This document shows, one piece after another, positions 12,572 through 23,153 of a DNA stretch of 64,000 nt (position 1 is the first letter of the stretch; every line of letters begins with the position of its first letter). The position numbers and the translations under genes are program-made. The notes under the pieces were generated by a model. That model saw only the letters and a program-made list of their open reading frames with translations. It was not told the DNA's origin and did not search any database. Origin of the DNA: Anastatus disparis (lineage: Eukaryota > Arthropoda > Insecta > Hymenoptera > Eupelmidae); NCBI GenBank assembly GCA_017163975.1, contig JAFFSR010000088.1, positions 335,001 to 399,000 of the forward strand, read 5' to 3'.

Positions 12572-13125
12572 AAGATATGTCCGCAATAATCATATGTAAA
12601 GACATTTCATGAAATATTCATAAGAAACATTTGAGAAAAATGTTTCTTGAATTATTTATAAAATATTTCAAAAACATTTTATGATGTATTTTGTTCAAGA
12701 AAAAGAGTACGCGAAACATTTCTAAAATATTTCAATTATTTTTTCATGAAACATTTCAAGAAACATTTTTTAAATGTTGTGGAATCATTTCACAGAAATA
12801 TTTCAAAAAAATATTTCTTGAATTATTTATAAAATATTTCAAAAACATTTTATAATTTAGTATGTTCAAAAAAAAAATTGCGCAAAACATTTCTAAAATA
12901 TTTCAACAATCTTTTCATGAAACATTTCAAGAAACGTTTTTAAAATGTTGTGGAATCATTTTACAGATATATTTAAAACAAAATGTTTCTTGAATTATTT
13001 ATAAAATATTTCAAAAACATTTTATAATTTATGTTCAAAGAAAGGATTACGCGAAACGTTTCTAAAATATTTCAGAAATCTTATAATGAAACATTTCAAG
13101 AAACATTTTCGAAATGGTATTCAAT
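12572..13125. repeat. Tandem satellite, period about 171 bp
   Basis: The word TTTCTTGAATTATTTATAAA recurs at about 12642, 12812 and 12984, giving a period of about 171 bp and a little over three copies. Units are rich in inverted words (AAACATTTC and GAAATGTTT). The first bases continue the unit broken at 593, so element A landed inside this array. Positions 13126-13317 are unique AT-rich sequence with nothing recognised. Confidence 0.8.
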
Positions 13126-13321
13126 TATCTATTCAATACACTTTAGATTTATTTTGTTCATCATAGAGATTACTTGAAACATTTATATAAAACTGACTAC
13201 AACTGTTACATCAACAACTTAATATTATCACACTTACAATCATCGCATACGCAGTAAACCTATCTAAGATAACGCACACGCATTACATTTTACCACGTTT
13301 TTATTAACTTCTCTTCGTGTC

Positions 13322-13639
13322 TATAGACGTTTGTACAAGAGCTTGATTATATGGAAGTGTGATTATCCACTTAATTGTTATGTAAGATAACCATGTGCCC
13401 GTCTATGGAAGCACGCGTGTAAAGGAACGGAAGGAATCTAGGAAGAAGAGAAAAACCAAGATTAATTACAGTACAATATTACGCCGGGACTACCGGCTAT
13501 AAATCTTTATTTGGTTTACTGTGCTGAGGCTCTAGCACGACTGACTAACGACGCTGACGCGTCTCGCCGCGAGGCCCGAAAACCCTCTACAACAATTTCT
13601 GACATGCGCACTAAGGCGCTTAGCGTGTAGACACCTACA
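13322..13639 (-). repeat. 3' LTR of element B
   Basis: Reads TGTAGGTGTCTACAC to ACGTCTATA on the minus strand. It is identical to 22832-23149 except for one noticed base (ggaatc versus ggagtc). Confidence 0.95.
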
Positions 13640-13655
13640 CTACTCCCCCTCAAAA
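13640..13655 (-). other. Polypurine tract of element B
   Basis: The minus strand reads TTTTGAGGGGGAGTAG immediately before the first base of the 3' LTR. Confidence 0.85.
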
Positions 13656-13886
13656 GGAAAAAAGGAAAAAAATATTAATTGCAAATGATTAATTCATTAA
13701 AGACTTGGCGGTGAAATATATACGTATATATACTTCTCTGCAATTATATTTCCTTTCTTTTTTTTGTTTACATTACATTTCTCTGTTTAATTATTTTGTC
13801 AGCCGTGATGCCTTTTACAAATCAACATATCGCTTTTACAAAACATATTACATTAAAAACGCATATTTCATGTCTGGTTTACAAAA

Positions 13887-15647
13887 TTATGATAACTTTT
13901 TAAAATCTATAATTAAACTTTTTTCCAAACTTTTTATATTTACATTTTTTCTTTTTAATACACTCCAAATGTAACTACTACCAGGAACATAGCAATTATC
14001 TAAAACGACTCGCAATTGACTTGACCATTCAATCATGTTTACTAAAAAATTAAGCGATAAAGCCTTAGTTTTCTTTTTACCTAAACGATTAACTACTTGA
14101 ATATTGTTAATTTTGACACTGCTAATAGAGTTTAAAGTTTCATTCGCTTGTAAGCTATAATCAACTGAACACTCTTGAAGTTGCGAGAGTCGTGATAAAT
14201 TTAATGGCTCTTGAAACTTCAAACCTAACACGTTCAATCTCGTCACACTTGGAATGCATGGAAGCATAAAACGCACTAAATGCTCAAGTTTACCATTATT
14301 AGAGAGATTCAGGCGCTTAATTGTTTTGTTCAGTTTTAATGAAGGCTGATACAGCCATTCGACTTGTGAGTCTACTCTATGATCAAATGAGTACTGAAAT
14401 GATTCCAGTACGTTTTTACCAGAAAAAACTGCTTCAATGATAGTGAAATCCACTCTATCAATGTCTATATTACTACAATTAATTAACTGAAGCTCTTTAA
14501 GCGACTGATTCTTTTTTACAAAATCAAATAATGCCTCCATAAGAAGTTTTTTACAATTGATTAAAGATAAAGTCGTCAGGCTTTTAAAGTTTGGTTCATA
14601 CAAGAATTTTAAACGCGCATTAACGCAATTAACAAAACATAAATTGCTTAACCCTAACAACCTAAACTCCCTATCGAACAGCGCCCGGGTAGTCCCAACA
14701 CGCAGTTCTTGCACGTCGAAGTGCTCGGATAATTTAACAAAAATTCGATTCGATGCTTCGACGCCTGTCAAATCTATCAACTGTACCTTACATCTATCCC
14801 TAGATTTATTTACATACACGAATTGTCTTTCAAATAACATATTTACATTAACCATATAAGCTTCGCGTGAATTCAATGGAAAACTTACACTAGAAAATTT
14901 AAAAGTTTTAGTATCTTTATACATCAGTTCTACTCCTTGAGCTCCTCTATACCTGTTGATCGACGCGTCAAAATGTACGCTCAACTTGTGAAAAACTGGG
15001 TGGAAACCCGTCGCTTTATAAAAATTAAAGAAATCACCGGGACCTAGGTTCGAGCAAATAATGCTGACCGCGTCTCCACATGCTAAAACTTGGGCGAGCT
15101 CAGGTGAAAAACATCGAAGGCTTGGTTGCTTGCCCGCGACGATCTGCTTATACTTAAAATCAGGTTTTATCCTTACATACTTCTCAGATCCGTCTTTATA
15201 CTTCCAAATGAGCTGTTTTAGGCAGGATTTACACTGAAGCAAACACGAAGCCTCGATGTGGTCAGCCTGCACTATCGCCGACGTACGGTCTTTTCCTTTA
15301 AAAATCCTAGTTACGGTGAAATCCTTACATCCAGATGCTTTTAGAAATTTATCAATGTCTTCACAAGTAACCTGGTCGAACAAATTAAACAGGAAGAGCT
15401 TCAACACAGGTTTACCATTTACAACCAACACAGAATGACGCAAGATGTTTGGGTTAAATTCTCGCATAACTGTGCGTCCTTGACCTCGGGTAAGATGCCT
15501 ATGATGGTGATCGAAGAGCAGTGAGATCTCCTGCTTGTAAGTCTGTAGATGTATTTCAGCATTAAAGCATTTGGAGCGGAAGTATGCATCGTCACTGGCA
15601 GTTTTCATCTGCTCGAGTTGTTTAAACACCTCATCCAACTGCTCCAT
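13887..15647 (-). CDS. Third ORF of element B: RRM-like plus leucine-rich repeat protein
   Basis: An intact 586-codon ORF starts at ATG 15647, about 390 nt after the pol stop, and occupies the env position. It has no signal peptide or membrane segment. Residues about 1-70 are helical. Residues about 82-161 show a beta-alpha-beta-beta-alpha-beta pattern like an RRM, with strand KLFLFNL first and strand KYVRI last. Residues about 185-275 may be a second, weaker domain of that kind. Residues about 305-520 hold leucine-rich repeats with recurring L-x-x-L-x-L-x-N/x-C spacing (LSLINCKKL, LQLINCSNI, LNLSNNGKL). RRM followed by LRR is the order in NXF1/TAP mRNA export factors. An F-box-type LRR protein is an alternative, but I see no F-box. 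A homologue lies in element C. Function is inference. Confidence 0.8.
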   Translation of the reverse strand: MEQLDEVFKQLEQMKTASDDAYFRSKCFNAEIHLQTYKQEISLLFDHHHRHLTRGQGRTVMREFNPNILRHSVLVVNGKPVLKLFLFNLFDQVTCEDIDKFLKASGCKDFTVTRIFKGKDRTSAIVQADHIEASCLLQCKSCLKQLIWKYKDGSEKYVRIKPDFKYKQIVAGKQPSLRCFSPELAQVLACGDAVSIICSNLGPGDFFNFYKATGFHPVFHKLSVHFDASINRYRGAQGVELMYKDTKTFKFSSVSFPLNSREAYMVNVNMLFERQFVYVNKSRDRCKVQLIDLTGVEASNRIFVKLSEHFDVQELRVGTTRALFDREFRLLGLSNLCFVNCVNARLKFLYEPNFKSLTTLSLINCKKLLMEALFDFVKKNQSLKELQLINCSNIDIDRVDFTIIEAVFSGKNVLESFQYSFDHRVDSQVEWLYQPSLKLNKTIKRLNLSNNGKLEHLVRFMLPCIPSVTRLNVLGLKFQEPLNLSRLSQLQECSVDYSLQANETLNSISSVKINNIQVVNRLGKKKTKALSLNFLVNMIEWSSQLRVVLDNCYVPGSSYIWSVLKRKNVNIKSLEKSLIIDFKKLS

Positions 15648-16035
15648 CGTGCAACTGGCCAGGTTACCTTCAAGAACAGAGTAAGAGATGCTGATAATAG
15701 CAGATAAATTTACTGCAATTACTATAACTATTATTCTTATTTTCTACGCTACTAACTATATCACGTGTTTACATTAAGGTGTTAAAATGAGATCTCTATT
15801 TAGTTAACCTACGCTCGTCTTACTGACGAAATTGTCGGTTATACTTTCATATATTTACAGCTGTTTTTTTATTATTATTTTACATTTCTTTACGTATACA
15901 AAACAAAACTTCTTCCATAAGAATCCGTCTAAATTTCTCTTTATACAGGTACCGTTTTTTATAGCTTTCGTTCTCAAGTGCGGTGTCCTTGGGCTTGCAG
16001 TTGCAAGTATACCATATACTAAAACTTAGTTGCCT
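15648..16035 (-). other. Spacer between pol and third ORF of element B
   Basis: About 390 nt with no ORF. On the minus strand a possible 3' splice site (TATTATCAG, with AG at 15691-15692) lies 43 nt before the third-ORF ATG, and the third-ORF frame is open back past it. The pyrimidine tract is weak, so a spliced third-ORF message is possible but less clear than in element C. Confidence 0.4.
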
Positions 16036-18168
16036 CTATTGAGGTATGTCATGAACTTCAGCTTCAAACGTGACTTTCTTGGCACTTTGAGACAATTGAG
16101 TATTCACAGACGCTTGCTCTGTTTCGTCAGTTTGCACTCGTCGTGATCTCTTTAATATATTTGGCACAAATTTCTTTCTTCTTGGTGCCTCCTGCCGCTC
16201 AGTGTCCATGGAAACGCTGGGGGCTAAACTTTCCGGCATGGCTTGACCATTGTTTTCGTCCTCCGGCTCATTATGAGTCAACTGGGGATCGATCCGGCTA
16301 TTATGATTTATACTATTATTATTATTGTTTGTGACGTTGTACTCGTCGTGAGCACTATCTACGTCTTGGACAGGGATTTCAGCTTCTGGTGTTTCCACCA
16401 TTGACCGTGATAATTCAACGGTAACTCCCTCCTCTGGTTCCTCATGAATAAAATAGGCTGGTTTAATCAGCTCTATGTTAACTATTTTATGAGTGCCATT
16501 AACTTCTATTGTGAAGTTTCTACCATTAGCGTGGCGCTCAATAACTTTATGAGGACCAGTGTACGGTCTTTCCAAAGCTGGTTTTATTGCCTTGGTTTTA
16601 TACATCACGTGCGTACAGTGAGCGATGTCTTTATATCTAAACGGTTTGATAGCATGTTTGTGATTGACTGGCACAGGTCTTACTTCACGCATATAATTTC
16701 TGAACTCCTCCAGAAAGTAAGCTCTGTCAGGTTCGGTGTCTTGAAAAGCGCAGAATTCGCCAGGAACTCGAAGACTAGAACCAAACAGAAAATCAGCTGG
16801 GCTAGCATTCGTATCTAAACGAACGCTTGTACGTAGGCCCAGTAGCACAGTAGATAAGGAGAAAGCCCAGTCTCTGTTGTTCTCTGCGTGAGTTTTAAGA
16901 GCAGCTTTAAGTGTCCTATGCCAGCGCTCTATCATTCCGTTCGATTGAGGATGGTACGCTGATGTATGGATACGTTTACATCCAATTAACTGTAACAAGG
17001 CTGCGAACAGCTGAGACTCAAATTGTCTCCCTTGATCAGTGGTAATAGTCACCGGTGCGCCGTAGCGGGCTATCCAATTATCGTAGAAGGCTCGTGCTAC
17101 GGTAGCAGCTGATATATCGTACAAAGGAATGGCTTCAGGCCATCTCGTGTATCTGTCTATCATAGTTAACAGATATAAATAACCATCACTTCGTGGAAGT
17201 GGTCCAACTAAATCTATATGTACATGGTCGAATCGACTATCTGGAGCCACAAAATGCTCAGGCAACATTTTATTATACCGAGTTACCTTGGCTCTCTGGC
17301 AGGCTAGGCAGGCTTTACACCACCTCGCTACGTCCCTGCTAACTTTCGGCCATATATAGGTCATTCTTATAATTCGATCAGTTGCTTTTGCGCCAGGATG
17401 CGCGAGAGAATGAGCAGAGTCAAATGCAGCCTTTCTTAAGGTCTTAGGTAAATAAGGTCTAATTACGTGACCATACAAGTCACAATAAATAGGCAACCTG
17501 TCTGATCCCCATGCTAGCTTCTGCAACTTCAATGGGTGCTCAGGATTCTGTAAAATTTCAGCTAACTGTTCATCTTTTTGCTGCTCATCGCTGAGTAATT
17601 TATATTCAAATAGTGTTGGAAGACTAAATGCATCAATCTTATTGATAACATTCATAAACTGTGGATGATTCCGCAATTCTGGATCAGTCCAGTCAATAGC
17701 TATAGCAGAGCTGACTGATTCGATTCGCGACAACGAATCAGCGGCTCTATTCTCATCGCCCTTGATATAACATATTTCAGTGTTAAATTCTGAAATATAT
17801 GACAATTGACGGATTTTCCTTGCACTTGCCTTCTCATCGTTATGCGTCAAGGCATAGATCAGAGACTTGTGATCAGTAAGTATCTTGAAGCTACGTGCTT
17901 CCACATAATGGTAAAAGTAACGCAGAGCTTCATAGATAGCCGTCAATTCTCTATCATGGACAGAGTATCTTTTTTGTGTTGGCGAAAACTTCCTAGAAAA
18001 GAAAGCTATTGGTTGCCAAGAATCATCACATTTCTGCTCCAACGCTGCTCCCATTGCTACATCCGATGCATCTAAAACAATTCTTAACTCAGCATCCTCT
18101 TTAGGAAAAGCTAAGTACGCAGCACTGCAGAGCTCATCTTTTGCTTTCTGAAAAGCCTGCTCGGCCTG
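16036..18168 (-). pseudogene. pol of element B, RNase H and integrase part
   Basis: Continues the RT frame after a TAA at 18169-18171. The first stretch is the connection to RNase H, with TDHKSLIYAL and GDENRAADSLSRI typical of gypsy RNase H. Integrase follows: a zinc-binding HHCC region (HSLAH ... CKACLACQ), then the catalytic core with the Asp of HIDLVG, the Asp of TTDQGRQF, and the Glu of AYHPQSNGMIERWHR. After the core comes a basic, Asn-rich C-terminal tail ending at 16036. All catalytic residues are present and this part has no further lesion over 672 codons. The upstream stop would cut it off from protease and RT. Confidence 0.92.
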
Positions 18169-19512
18169 TTAAGTCCATTTAATTACTCTCTTATCATTCT
18201 TTTTTGAATCTTTCAGGTAGTCGTTAAGGACTATTTGAGTCTCTGCCGCTTTAGGGACGCATCTTCTATAGAAATTGAGCATTCCCAAAAACCTACGCAA
18301 CTGCTGGATGGTGTTTGGTTTAGGGAACTCAGCGATGGCTTTAACCTTATCAGCTGAAGGTTTAAGTCCATTGGACGAGATGCTGTGTCCTAAAAATGTA
18401 AGTTCGCTTACGCCAAATAAGCATTTTTCGATGTTAAGATGCAAGTTGCACTGATCTAATCTGTTAAGGACTATTTCTAAGTGCTGTTCATGTTCCTGCA
18501 TATTCTCTGAGGCGATGAGGATATCGTCTATGTAAACAAACACAAATTCTAAATCTCCCAGGGCTCTATTTACGAACCTCTGGAAAGACTGAGCTGCGTT
18601 ACGCAATCCGAATGTCATGACTGTATACTCGAATAGGCCGAATGGTGTTATAACAGCCGTCTTTTCTATGTCCTCAGGAGTCACAGGAATCTGATGATAA
18701 GCCTTTCTCATATCTAGAGATGAAAATACTTTCTTGTTGCTTAGAAATACTGGGAAGTCGTGAAGATGAGGCACTGGATATCTATCAGGCCTGGTGACTG
18801 CATTAAGCTGTCTTTAATCCCCACATACTCTCCAAGAACCGTCTTTTTCGGCACTAAATGTATGGGACTTGCCCATGGGCTAGACGAAGGTCTACAAATG
18901 CCCTGCTCGCATAATTCAGCAAACTCTTTCTTAGCTGCTGCCAGTTTCTCAGGAGACAATCTTCTAGCACGTTGCGCTATAGGTGGACCTGTTGTTTTAA
19001 TATAATGAGCTATTCCCTGCTCATTGGAGAAAACTGGACTTTCTATTCCAATAACCTTGGGAAATTTAGCAAGCACACTAGCAAATTTATGTGACGGCTC
19101 TATCAACAAAATTTTAATTTCTTTTTCAACAGTCTTTTGAATCGCTGCAACAGTCATTAGTGTCTCACCATCTATCAGCTGTTTATTTTTAAGGTCAGGT
19201 ATTAAATGGTGGTATTTAAGTACATCACCTCCCAAAATAGCGTATGGCACGTCAGCAATCACAAAATTCCAACTAATAGGCCTTCTAAGGCCGAAATTTA
19301 GTGTTTTTCTCACCACACCATATGTATTAATAATTGTGTTGTTTGCTGCGTACAACTTCAATTCAGATAACTCCAAATTCCTATCACCTCTGGGCAGCAA
19401 GGAAATTTCTGCACCTGTATCGACAAGAAACAGAGTGCAGGAATCATAATCCCAAACGTGGAGACGTACAGTTGTTTTGTCCAAGTTTGCCGCCTCCTCG
19501 CAAACAGGACTT
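18169..19512 (-). pseudogene. pol of element B, protease and reverse transcriptase part
   Basis: The protease (FLVDTGAEISLLP, then the ILGGD flap-like motif) reads in one frame from about 19510. A -1 shift in the run CCGAAAAAG (18843-18850), at the start of RT, moves to the next frame. Just beyond it a TAA at 18814-18816 interrupts the GD.R motif. RT then reads on with FGL, FQRFVN and the catalytic YIDDILIAS, followed by the thumb region, to a second TAA at 18169-18171. There are thus three lesions in about 1.3 kb, although the LTRs are almost identical. Confidence 0.92.
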
Positions 19513-20985
19513 ACCCATTTTTTTCATTACTATTATTTGAGTTTCGATTGGGTAACCGTTTAATGGTACGGTTTCGCCAACTACATGGCTGTGTACATCT
19601 TACTGCAGCATTACGATAGGTGAAATGGTCGTAACGCAAGACGTTGTTGTTACGGTTTGGAGATTTAGCTATCTGTTGGGTAGGCTTTGACCTATTAAAA
19701 TTATTTCTACGCCAGCTGCCTCTATTTGACGTTTTAAATGAGTTATTCTCGTTACATTTACTACTATTTACATTACTATTTCCCTTGTGAGCAGCAACTT
19801 GTTTTTCCAGTGCATCTATACGCTTATTTAATTCATTTGAGACCTCCTCCTGGACCACCTGAACCGCAGAAACAATGTTACTTTTTCTTTTATTTTGCAA
19901 CCTGTAAACTTCATCTGCCATTTCTAATTTGCTTGCGAGTGTTTGCCCGGGGAGCTCAGGACCCATGCCAACAGCAACCTCAGCAGGCAACCGTTCCTTC
20001 CACATTTTAAGTACAGTCTCTTGAGGAATCTGTACACCAGCCAGGTTGGTCAACTGCTTAAAAAATATTGAAGGTTTGTTTCCTTCCATCTGCAAGTTTA
20101 CGAATTTATCCAATCTTTGCTGTGGGGTTTCTTCAAATTCCTTAATCAATTCAGCTTTTACTGCTTCATATCTAGTACCTTCGGGCGCTTGCTTGATGGT
20201 TGTTGCCACCACCAACGTCTCATCCGGTTTCAAATTATATAGCAAACTCCATAATTTGTCTGCATCAGTTGATATTTGTGAACTGACAAATTGGCTTTCT
20301 AGCAGCATAAACCATGAAGTAGGGTCATGCTTCCAGAAGCTTTGAAACTTTAGCTGTTTAGGCCTATTGATGTTACTTGTAGCTTGCATTTCGTTAGCAT
20401 TGCGAGAGGTAGGATTTTGCACACCAGGAAATTTCCTGGTAAAGTGCTTCCGGTATTAACCACTGCGGCAGCTCTTTCTGCAGACTGCCTCAATATTAGC
20501 CTTGTCAAGCTTTCAACTTGATTTTTCAGCTCTCGCAATTCCATGACTGGAGTTAAATCGCTACTAAAACCACCAAGCAAATTATTACCCGTCAGATTAA
20601 GATTTCCTGGATTAACTGGCGGTGCATAAACTACACTATTGCCACTATTCAATGGGTTATTTCCCCCTAACAAGCTAGGTGCAGTATTATTTTCCAAGCT
20701 TACTGGAATAACTCCTTCTGTTGTACCCGTTACCTGCGGTGTACCGTTTTTACGCGCCTGATCATTATTTACAATATCTACCCTATTTTTTGGTAATGTT
20801 CCTGAACTACTATTATTTTTCGCTTTATCCGTCTCACTCATTTGCCCTGAGGCATTCTCATTCTCGTTTTCATTCATACCTGGCAGGAAGGTTTTACCAC
20901 TTCTCGTCGTACCACGTGGCGGGGTACGTGCCAGTCTATTCGTTACACCGAATGGGTCAGTTATTTCCTTATCAGAATCGCCCAT
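19511..20985 (-). pseudogene. gag of element B, one frameshift
   Basis: The frame opens at ATG 20985 (GDSDKEITDPFG), with an N-terminal Asn/Ser/Gly-rich region. A frame change occurs around 20420-20440. The capsid region follows (FQSFWKHDPTSWF, then LSQISTDADKLW-like helices), typical of this gypsy group. The C-terminal zinc motif keeps the H, C and C of a CHCC pattern (YDHFTYRNAAVRCTQPC), but the first Cys is Arg (CGT). Gag ends at TAA 19511-19513, overlapping the pol frame by a -1 shift. Confidence 0.85.
19517..19523 (-). promoter_or_regulatory. Candidate -1 frameshift site at gag/pol junction
   Basis: The minus strand reads A AAA AAT in the gag frame, two codons before the gag stop. The pol frame lies at -1 and is open from here through protease. 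This heptamer fits the X XXY YYZ slippery form. I did not fold the downstream region for a stimulatory stem or pseudoknot. Confidence 0.6.
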
Positions 20986-22811
20986 CAACGCTCTTTTGGA
21001 CTTACAAAAACGCAACGGCAAAGACACTTGCCACAAAGAGATAGCTGTCCAAAACACACAGCATACACACTATATACATTGCAGCCGAGATGCACGCGCG
21101 GTCGAAGGACAGGGTCGCGGGCGCCCTCGAGTTAACACCGCGTTACAATCTCTAAAGCCTAGGACCGACAACTGGCGCTTTGCTCAGGAGTATCTACACG
21201 GCAACGCCAAATTGATACTCGTCGCAGCTGTTGTCTTAATACAAACCAGCCGCAGTCCTGGCGGTTTGCAATGATCGACATAGGAAAAAAAGTATGATGC
21301 AAGAGCGCCCCCGACGCGTCGTTCGGCCGCACGCACCGCTGGGCAGCTAAGAGAATTCCAAAAACAACGCACACACATTCACGGTACCCGGACGCTGTAC
21401 GATCACTGAGCTAATCTAACTGATAATATCAATTTTTTACCTTAAAATAGTTACGTCAAACCAGATATGAATTTATTAGTAACTACAAGCAAGCGACGAG
21501 AAAAGTTTTTCGTTCGTTACATTACCAAAAATAATCTTTAAAACGGAAAGATTTTTTTATTAAAATACATTCAAATTCTTATTAAAATAAATAAAACGTT
21601 TCGATTCACTTGCTTGCGATACTCGACGCTCGCCAAAAAAAATTTTTGCTTTATTGTTTTATTATTGTTTTTTTTTTTAAATTTAAGAAATCGCAAAATA
21701 AAAGAGAATTACATCAATAAAAGATTTTATTCAAGAAAAGAAAAATTTTTAATTTACGTAAAATTTTATATTTTCAAAATGGCGGCCAAGCGTCGGTTTT
21801 TATGTACGCAGTACGTTACAAGCACAAAATGGCTACCCGATCTTCATACTAGTATTCAACTTTCTTTTCTTTTTTTTTTAATGAAAATGCAAAATTGACG
21901 TATATATATAGAGAACTTCTTTTTTTTTTTTTTCTTTTTAAATTAACCAGTTGTATGAAGGTTAGGTCGCGCATTAAATAAATAATTCTTCGCCTCAACA
22001 AATGTTAGTGAATAATCTTTACATACAGAACGCGCGTCCCGGAAACACGTCATCAAAAACCTTATTACATAACGCCTCTTTCTCGAACCTTCGTTCGCCC
22101 GTGCACACTTATATACTATATATATATATATATATATATATACGTTGCGACGCCAAGATGGCTGCCGAAAACGCTTTTTTCTTTCTTTCAAGCTTTTTAT
22201 ACAATTTTTTTTTTTTTTTTTGCTTGTGATGTTGAATTTAATTAACACTGTTTTTTTTTTATTTTCGCGCACGCACTGAAAACGCTTTATATGTTAGTAC
22301 GAAAATAATACGCGCACGCACTTAATAAATACCTTTACTAATAATGCAGCGGGGCTAAACGAAGACACGCAGGCAGGCTGATGATGTTACCGTGATGATA
22401 CTCTGCCGATGTTGTTGTCGATGACGTTACTCAGAAGCCCCAATGGCCTCGAGATCCTGCTGAATGATCCGGGTGCGACCTCTCCCTTTTACCCTTGTAA
22501 CAAGGAGGCGCAGCGTCAAATTAACCGTTGATGAGAAGAAACAAAAAACCTCTACTATTTTCTTGAGAGTAGAAGGTATAGCGTCAAATTACAACGCAAA
22601 TTGATTTTTTGCTGTCTCAACCTCTCCCTTTTACCTTTGTAACAAGGAGGCGACAAGCAAACCGCAGCAACAACAGGAACTGCCAAGTATCGTGAAGAGC
22701 CAAAATGGACGCCGTCGTTATGCAATGGACTCGTCCGCTTCTTTTAAGATGGAGCACTCCTCTTCCTTCAGAATATGCCAAACTCGAAGATGCAGAAAAT
22801 CCTCCTCCCGT
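20986..22811 (-). other. Leader of element B
   Basis: About 1.8 kb between primer site and gag. It holds T and A homopolymers and a TA microsatellite at about 22115-22142. Two direct copies of a 30-odd-base string (minus strand CTCCTTGTTACAA followed by a GGTAAAAGGGAGAGG word) lie at about 22480-22513 and 22618-22651. The duplicated string could be a packaging or RNA-structure signal. No gene is supported. Confidence 0.5.
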
Positions 22812-22830
22812 GAAGTTCTCGGGGTCACCA
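22812..22830 (-). other. Primer-binding site of element B
   Basis: The minus strand reads TGGTGACCCCGAGAACTTC, one base inside the 5' LTR. The TGGTGACCCCG start matches the tRNA-Trp-type site described for CsRn1-clade gypsy elements. Confidence 0.85.
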
Positions 22831-22831
22831 A

Positions 22832-23149
22832 TATAGACGTTTGTACAAGAGCTTGATTATATGGAAGTGTGATTATCCACTTAATTGTTATGTAAGATAA
22901 CCATGTGCCCGTCTATGGAAGCACGCGTGTAAAGGAACGGAAGGAGTCTAGGAAGAAGAGAAAAACCAAGATTAATTACAGTACAATATTACGCCGGGAC
23001 TACCGGCTATAAATCTTTATTTGGTTTACTGTGCTGAGGCTCTAGCACGACTGACTAACGACGCTGACGCGTCTCGCCGCGAGGCCCGAAAACCCTCTAC
23101 AACAATTTCTGACATGCGCACTAAGGCGCTTAGCGTGTAGACACCTACA
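22832..23149 (-). repeat. 5' LTR of element B
   Basis: Partner of 13322-13639. It contains a GC-rich CGCTGACGCGTCTCG stretch and the same TGT...ATA termini on the minus strand. The target copy TGTC follows at 23150-23153, inside a short TGTC microsatellite. Confidence 0.95.
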
Positions 23150-23153
23150 TGTC

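Larger units (their letters stand above)
13322..23149 (-). mobile_element. Element B: Ty3/gypsy retrotransposon with a third gene
   Basis: Two 318-bp LTRs (13322-13639 and 22832-23149) with a single noticed difference. The duplicated target TGTC is at 13318-13321 and 23150-23153. Minus-strand order is LTR, primer site, 1.8-kb leader, gag, protease, RT, RNase H, integrase, third ORF, purine tract, LTR. The primer site TGGTGACCCCG and the Gag CHCC-type motif are features I associate with the CsRn1 clade of gypsy elements. Gag and pol carry frameshifts and stops, but the third ORF is intact. Near-identical LTRs mean recent insertion, so the copy was probably mobilised in trans or was already broken when copied. 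Confidence 0.95.

Noticed and set aside
12572..13125. CRISPR-like array, also considered for 53400-54136
   Set aside because: No constant short repeat with unique spacers; these are whole-unit tandem satellites in a eukaryotic context.
13887..15647. Envelope protein of a retrovirus-like element
   Set aside because: No signal peptide, cleavage site or membrane segment; RRM-like and leucine-rich patterns instead.
21159..21378. Short Cys/Arg-rich ORFs in the leader of element B
   Set aside because: They overlap in different frames inside the untranslated leader with no motif.
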